Below are positions 32,586-37,094 of a stretch of 37,094 bases of DNA, one piece after another. Within the stretch, counting starts at the first letter, position 1, and every line of letters starts with the position of its first letter. Source of the stretch: Anaerolineae bacterium (GTDB lineage Bacteria; Chloroflexota; Anaerolineae; Aggregatilineales; Phototrophicaceae); assembly GCA_025454525.1 (NCBI GenBank), contig JALOOG010000058.1, positions 1-37,094 on the forward strand, given 5' to 3'. The notes below the pieces were generated by a model. The model was given only the letters and a program-made list of their open reading frames with translations, ran no database searches and was not told the origin of the DNA. The translations under genes and the position numbers were made by a program.

Positions 32586-32891
32586 ATGACCACGCTTTTA
32601 GACACACTCGCTTTTAATGATGAAGGTTATTTGCTGAATTGGCAACAATGGAACGAACAAGTCGCTTATGAGATTGCGGCCGAAGAAGGGATCGAACTCA
32701 CCGATCGGCATTGGATCGTGATCCACTTTGCTCGCAAAATTTATGCAGAAAATGGTGACGCACCCACCTTGCGTCAGATCACCAAACAGACCGATGTTAG
32801 CACCAAAGAAATGTATACGTTATTCCCAGATGGCCCGGCCAAAAAGGCCGCGATGATCGCAGGTTTACCTAAACCGACGGGCTGCATCTAA
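32586..32891 (+). CDS. DsrC/TusE-family sulfur carrier with a single cysteine
   Basis: A 101-residue protein of the DsrC/TusE/RspA family: FNDEGYLLNWQQWNEQVAYEIAAEEGIELTDRHWIVIHFARKIY and the C-terminal arm GLPKPTGCI. The penultimate Cys100 (the mobile-arm cysteine) is kept, but the second cysteine of true DsrC, eleven residues earlier, is missing (KAAMIAGLPK where DsrC has ACKIAGLPK-like sequence). With one cysteine it cannot form the DsrC trisulfide and should act as a persulfide relay like TusE. No DsrAB genes are in view. RBS AGAAAGGA is upstream. Between sqr (37 bases) and the DsrE2-like gene (16 bases). Confidence 0.93.
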   Translation: MTTLLDTLAFNDEGYLLNWQQWNEQVAYEIAAEEGIELTDRHWIVIHFARKIYAENGDAPTLRQITKQTDVSTKEMYTLFPDGPAKKAAMIAGLPKPTGCI

Positions 32892-32907
32892 ACAGGAGAC
32901 TAAGATC

Positions 32908-33441
32908 ATGACCGATACAACATTTGCCTCTGAACCTGTACAATTGGGCCGCCGCAAAAAGGCTGAACCGAAAAAACAACGGAAATTAGCGATCATCTGC
33001 TCTAAAGGCTCGCTAGACATGGCTTATCCGCCGCTGATCTTGGCAAATGCCGCACGCATGAGCGGGATTGAGGCGCATCTGTTTTTCACTTTTTGGGGTA
33101 TGGATGTGATCACTAAGTCCAAAATGGAGCATCTGCATGTCGCAACGGTCGGGAATCCCAACATGCACCCGTCGTTTCATATCCCGACACTGGTAGGGGT
33201 CTTACCTGGGATGTCGTTGATGGCCTCCGAGATGATGCGTCGGGAGATCGCCCGCTTAGATTTTCCACCAGTGCCAGAATTTTTAGAGCTATTGCATGAC
33301 GCGGGCGCGCACATCTACGCTTGTCAAATGGCGATGGATATGATGAAGCTGAAACCAGAGGATCTAGTGCCTTATGCCGAGGTGTTGGGCGCAATGGAAT
33401 TTTTAGAGATCGCGGACGAAGCTCAAATCTTGTTTGTCTAA
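32908..33441 (+). CDS. DsrE2-like sulfurtransferase (DsrE/DsrF/TusD superfamily)
   Basis: A 177-residue protein with the DsrE-like fold: KLAIICSKGSLDMAYPPLILANAARMSGIEAHLFFTFWGMDVI, then a variable middle and AGAHIYACQMAMDMMKLKPEDL. Two cysteines, Cys31 and Cys139, are positioned as in DsrE2 proteins, where the second is the usual sulfur-carrying one. A basic, soluble N-terminus (about 1-25) replaces the membrane helices some DsrE2 proteins have. It likely passes sulfane sulfur between the SQR product and the DsrC/TusE-like carrier. Last gene of the operon, followed by a clear terminator at 33461. Confidence 0.9.
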   Translation: MTDTTFASEPVQLGRRKKAEPKKQRKLAIICSKGSLDMAYPPLILANAARMSGIEAHLFFTFWGMDVITKSKMEHLHVATVGNPNMHPSFHIPTLVGVLPGMSLMASEMMRREIARLDFPPVPEFLELLHDAGAHIYACQMAMDMMKLKPEDLVPYAEVLGAMEFLEIADEAQILFV

Positions 33442-33460
33442 GCCATGTTCGTCTTATCCG

Positions 33461-33490
33461 AAACCCGTCAGAGCAATCAGGCGGGTTTTT
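33461..33490 (+). terminator. Terminator of the sulfur operon
   Basis: Stem AAACCCG (33461-33467) with CGGGTTT (33482-33488), ending in a T-run (33486-33490), 20 bases after the DsrE2-like stop. Confidence 0.8.
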
Positions 33491-33575
33491 GAGATTCCTA
33501 GGACGATCGTTTTCGATCAAGTTTCGCGCTACAATGGGACGTAAAAGAACCGTTTATTAGGGAAAGATTACCCCT

Positions 33576-35144
33576 ATGTATGATTATATTATTGTCGGAG
33601 CAGGATCGGCCGGTTGTGTGTTGGCGAATCGCCTTTCAGCCAATCCCAACCATAAAGTATTGCTATTAGAGGCCGGCGGGCCCGATCAGCGCACCGAAAT
33701 TCATGTGCCGTTAGCGTGGAGTCAAACGCTGAAGACTGAAGTCGATTGGAATTATGAGACCGTGCCACAAGCACATCTGAATGGACGGCGACTCTATTGG
33801 CCGCGTGGGAAAACCCTCGGCGGCACAAGTGCGATCAACGCGATGATCTATATGCGTGGGCATCCGTCGGATTACGATCACTGGGAAGAATTGGGTAACG
33901 AGGGGTGGAGTTATGAGGATGTGTTGCCTTATTTCAAACTCTCCGAAGACAACAGCCGTGGCGCGAATCGCTATCACGGGACGGGCGGGCCGTTGAGTGT
34001 GATCGATCCGGTAGCGATCAGTCCGCTATCAGAGGCGTTTGTGGCGGCCGGACGGGCGATCGGAATGCCCTATCAAGCTGATTTTAACGATGAGGATCAA
34101 GAAGGGGTTGGATTATATCAATCCACGATCCGCAATGGCAAACGCTGTAGTTCTGCTGTGGCGTTTTTGCGGCCGGCCTTAGAACGCGATAACTTGACGG
34201 TGATCACCCACGCGCACACCACACGGATCTTGTTTGAAGGGCGGTGCGCGGTGGGTGTGCAGTATCTTGAAAATGGATTCCCGCGGGAGGCTCGCGCTCA
34301 ACGTGAGGTGATCTTAGCGGCCGGCGCAGTCAATACCCCACAGTTGTTGATGTTATCGGGGATCGGCCCCGCTGATCATTTGCGTGAGCAGGAGATCAAG
34401 GTGATCAGCGATCTGCCCGGTGTGGGTGCGAATCTGCAAGATCACTTGGTCACTGGGCTAAGCAATTACAGCACCCAACCGGTATCGCTCTCCAACGCGA
34501 TGAAACCGCATCAGGTGATCCGCTATCTGTTGACCAGTACGGGCATGTTACAGACCAATGGCGCTGAGGTGGGCGCATATTTCACCGTGGACTCCAGTTC
34601 ACCCGCACCGGATATTCAAGTTCACTTCCTACCGGGCTTCTTTGTGAATCATGGCTTTACCCGCGTAGATGGGCATGGTTTCGCTTTGGGGATCACGGTT
34701 GCACGCCCCAAGAGTCGCGGCACGATCCGCTTGCAATCCGCTAATCCGTTGGTCACTCCGTTGATCGATCCGCAATATTTTAGCGATCCCAGTGACCTAG
34801 AGTTATTGGTTGCGGCGTTTAAACGGGTGCGTGAATTGGTCTATTCTGCGCCTTTTGACCCATATCGCGGGGCGGAATTGCTACCGGGGTGGGAGGTACA
34901 ATCTGATGATCAGATCCGCGAGTACATGAAATGGCAGATCGAGACGATCTATCATCCGGTGGGAACCTGCAAAATGGGACACGATGAAATGGGTGTGGTG
35001 AATGAGCGCTTGCAAGTGCATACGCTTGAAAACTTGCGGATTGCGGATGCGTCGATTATGCCGACGATCCCCGGCGGTAATACCAACGCCCCCACGATCA
35101 TGATCGGTGAAAAGGCGGCGGAGTTGATCCTGCAAACGCGCTAG
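33576..35144 (+). CDS. GMC-family FAD oxidoreductase (choline-dehydrogenase-like)
   Basis: A 522-residue glucose-methanol-choline family flavoprotein that oxidises an alcohol; the substrate is unknown. FAD site IIVGAGSAGCVLANRLS at 5-21, LLLEAGG; GMC signature 1 GKTLGGTSAINAMIYMRGH; signature 2 GAVNTPQLLMLSGIGP; active-site His in YHPVGTCKMG and the family's second pair residue (usually His, here Asn) in PGGNTNAPTIMIGEKAA. Length is normal. No signal peptide. GGGAAAG lies before the ATG; a TACAAT -10-like box lies 44 bases upstream without a good -35. Single gene with a terminator. Confidence 0.93.
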   Translation: MYDYIIVGAGSAGCVLANRLSANPNHKVLLLEAGGPDQRTEIHVPLAWSQTLKTEVDWNYETVPQAHLNGRRLYWPRGKTLGGTSAINAMIYMRGHPSDYDHWEELGNEGWSYEDVLPYFKLSEDNSRGANRYHGTGGPLSVIDPVAISPLSEAFVAAGRAIGMPYQADFNDEDQEGVGLYQSTIRNGKRCSSAVAFLRPALERDNLTVITHAHTTRILFEGRCAVGVQYLENGFPREARAQREVILAAGAVNTPQLLMLSGIGPADHLREQEIKVISDLPGVGANLQDHLVTGLSNYSTQPVSLSNAMKPHQVIRYLLTSTGMLQTNGAEVGAYFTVDSSSPAPDIQVHFLPGFFVNHGFTRVDGHGFALGITVARPKSRGTIRLQSANPLVTPLIDPQYFSDPSDLELLVAAFKRVRELVYSAPFDPYRGAELLPGWEVQSDDQIREYMKWQIETIYHPVGTCKMGHDEMGVVNERLQVHTLENLRIADASIMPTIPGGNTNAPTIMIGEKAAELILQTR

Positions 35145-35163
35145 GGGCTTAGTGAGAGGGGGT

Positions 35164-35191
35164 TGTAGGGTGAAAAACGGCCCTACACCTT
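35164..35191 (+). terminator. Terminator of the GMC oxidoreductase gene
   Basis: Stem TGTAGGG (35164-35170) with CCCTACA (35181-35187), 10-base loop, then CCTTTTCTT, 20 bases after the stop. Confidence 0.65.
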
Positions 35192-35268
35192 TTCTTATCT
35201 TGAACAGCGTTGAGGGTACTGCTGCTTTTGGGTAGCGCATTTTTGCGTCCAAACAAGGTTATATATAA

Positions 35269-35325
35269 TCTCAGGAAAGTTTCTTGCATCCAACCCCCAC
35301 CCATGCATGGGGCGGGATTGGTCCA
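35269..35325 (-). repeat. Interspersed repeat, copy 3
   Basis: Read on the minus strand, CCCCATGCATGGG followed by TGGGGGTTGGATGCAAGAAACTTT matches copy 2 (20131-20208) except that about 12 bases of the GGGCTAGGGTG portion are missing. It lies 10 bases from the 3' end of the type ISP gene. No gene is seen in 35145-35334. Confidence 0.65.
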
Positions 35326-35334
35326 ACGGGGGTG

Positions 35335-37094
35335 TTACAATTCGGGTAGCTGGGCGATCAAGCGCATGGTCTCTAGGCTCACTTGGGTGACACGGCCGAT
35401 CAACTTCACGATGTATTGTGGATTATCGCTATATTGATTCGGATCGCTTACGATCCCGCTCTGTACGTCTTTTTTCACTTGGTATTGATCGATGATCCAT
35501 TCCAACGCAGATCGATTGCCTAAGCGATAGTCAAAGGCCGCGGCCGGAATGCCTTTAAGCGTCAAACTATCGTTCACCGTGATCGCATCGCGATCCTTGC
35601 TCAAACGGAGTTTTTCCACACGATAGGACACCGGACGATCGGGTTTCCACACGTATTCAAGTGGATAGGGTGCGATCGACTCGTAATCCAGATGCAGTTG
35701 TGCCAATTGTGACCCGATCGCGCTCACCGATCGAAAATCGGCTAGGTACGGGACGCGGGGTAGATCGCGTTTGAGGTTATCGGCATATTTTTCGCGATAG
35801 GCGGGGTGATGCAAGACACCATAGACGTAATAGAAAATGTCCCATTTGCTGATCGTCGAGTCGTGGTATTGCGTTTGGAATTGTTTAAGCGCCCAATCGG
35901 TGATGTTTTCGCGGCGGTTTGAACCGTCCTCATCATAGGTATAGAACGGAAAACATTGTGAGCTAGACCCAGCGCCTACCAGATGTAAGTCGCTTAGATG
36001 ATTTGTGATTAACGCCATGAAGGGTTTTTCAGAACCTAATGCAGTTAAACAAATCACACGGTTTTCCTGCTCGCTGGTAACATGAGTGAAAATTCGTGTT
36101 TGTAAATGAACACTGTTGATCAACAACGGATCAAAATAAAGTTTTCGCTTGGTAAAAGGGCGATACAGTGAGGTGCGAACCCATGAAGCATTAAATTTCG
36201 CGTAATGGGTATAGCGTAGGTGTCTTTTTAATGTACTATCCCATTTAAGTAAATGGTATCGGACAAAGTTATCAATATCATCAGGTTTTTCCATACGTTT
36301 ATAGCGATCCACTTCACCGTTATAATCGTCTACCATTTTTTCCACACGTTCTAGTAGCGGCTCAGGATCAAAATCGTAGACAACGGGGTCACGATTGGTC
36401 TTTATACCTCCAGAATACAGTTTAAAGATCGTCTCAACATTCTGTGATTTTGAAGATTTTGTCTCTTTTGAACCTAATCCGATCAAGTTTTCAAATTCGT
36501 TTAGGCTTTGACCAATTAACCACGTATGTTTAGGATTCGGGGTAATCAGTGACCACCGCAGCGCGTTCAATCGTCCTTCTGCATCATCCCGCGCTTTGAG
36601 ATAGTCTAACTTCTGTTCGGCTTTCCAATAATCCGGCACACGGTTGTAAAAACAGCGCCGTTGACTATGAGCCGTTGTAAAAACAGCGCCGTTGACTATG
36701 AGCCGATGACCGAATCGCGAGGGTGATTCCGACTCCCACACGAATGCGATCTTTAAAGACGTTGCCGCCCTCTTTGCGTCGACGTTCACCACTGGTACGG
36801 GCATTGCCAGTGAGATCCAATTGATACACTTGCGTAAAATCTTGCAACAAGTGTTTACGGAATCCATCAAAGGCCACGCTATCGACAAACCCATTATTCG
36901 TAACATAACACACGATCCCATCGCGTCCCTGTAAGCGGTCGCTGGCCCATCGGAAAAACCGGACGTAAGCATCATACAAAGCATTTTTATTGGTCGCTTG
37001 CGAGTCTTTGACATAGGTATCGCGGATGCGTCCGTCAATCACCTGATAAACGCGGTTTTTATTGTTGTCGTTTTCGTTGATCTGCCCGACATTA
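35335..37094 (-). pseudogene. Type ISP restriction-modification enzyme, C-terminal half, frameshifted
   Basis: The C-terminal part of a large single-chain type ISP (LlaGI-like) enzyme: helicase-nuclease (outside the window), N6-adenine methyltransferase and target-recognition domain. At the right edge the frame reads NVGQINENDNNKNRVYQVID, directly after where the family has its NPPY methylase motif, then DGRIRDTYVKDS, GIVCYVTNNGFVDS and LTGNART. The later part has FYYVYGVLHHPAYREKYADNLKRDLPRVP and a C-terminal specificity-type region. The two parts are in different frames: an exact 31-bp tandem duplication (36643-36704) adds a stop at 36665. Deleting one copy joins GITLAIRSSAHSQRRCFYN to RVPDYWKAEQKLDYL in one frame. 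The gene therefore is disrupted but one deletion from repair. Confidence 0.85.
36643..36704. repeat. Exact 31-bp tandem duplication
   Basis: Two identical adjacent units, 36643-36673 and 36674-36704, each starting GTTGTAAAAACAGCG and ending GACTATGAGCC. Thirty-one is not a multiple of three, so the second copy shifts the reading frame of the type ISP gene. The absence of any difference between the copies suggests it is recent. Confidence 0.95.

Overview
The window looks like a stretch of a bacterial chromosome, most probably from the phylum Chloroflexota (an Anaerolineae-like lineage). This is inference from gene content: a serine/threonine kinase fused to an AAA ATPase and TPR repeats, lipoproteins with Thr/Pro-rich linkers and WSPDG beta-propellers, an LDH-like malate dehydrogenase resembling the Chloroflexus enzyme, an ECF sigma/anti-sigma pair, and interspersed repeats centred on CCCATGCATGGG. 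No phage, conjugation, CRISPR or tRNA genes were seen.

Layout. The first ~41 bases are the 3' end of a 5S rRNA gene. From 111 to 10177 everything is on the minus strand: uvrA, a tandem SWIM zinc-finger protein, an SRPBCC protein, a WSPDG lipoprotein, a CPBP membrane protease and the kinase/ATPase. At 10391 a GNAT acetyltransferase follows on plus, then a free-standing, terminator-ended RNA of about 178 nt (10996-11173) carrying a 12-codon ORF. A beta-propeller protein (11199-12941, minus) is preceded by an overlooked 39-codon ORF and a strong promoter-like element. A base-composition island at 13251-15180 encodes a type II-like restriction-modification pair. Then come chorismate mutase-DAHP synthase and malate dehydrogenase (minus), and tgt plus a PstS-like lipoprotein (plus).

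From 19639 to 20315 lies a gene-poor stretch with two copies of an interspersed repeat and a second copy of the 35-bp promoter-like element. Next are tex (plus), a sigma/anti-sigma operon (minus), an Hsp70-like ATPase (plus), a two-domain fasciclin protein (minus), a divergent MerR-regulator/Cys-rich protein pair with a 19-bp-spacer promoter, glutamate dehydrogenase and a small unknown gene (minus). An overlooked pseudogene sits at 30645-30853. The plus-strand operon 30974-33441 (ArsR regulator, sulfide:quinone oxidoreductase-like flavoprotein, DsrC/TusE-like carrier, DsrE2-like protein) looks like a sulfide-oxidation and sulfur-relay module. A GMC oxidoreductase follows. The right edge holds the C-terminal half of a type ISP restriction-modification enzyme whose frame is broken by an exact 31-bp tandem duplication.

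Most promising for a second look: the orphan leader-like RNA at 10961-11173, the duplicated 35-bp promoter/operator element at 13176 and 19920, the promoter-then-terminator leader ahead of the SWIM gene, the 31-bp duplication that switches off the right-hand restriction system, and the sulfur module with a one-cysteine DsrC.
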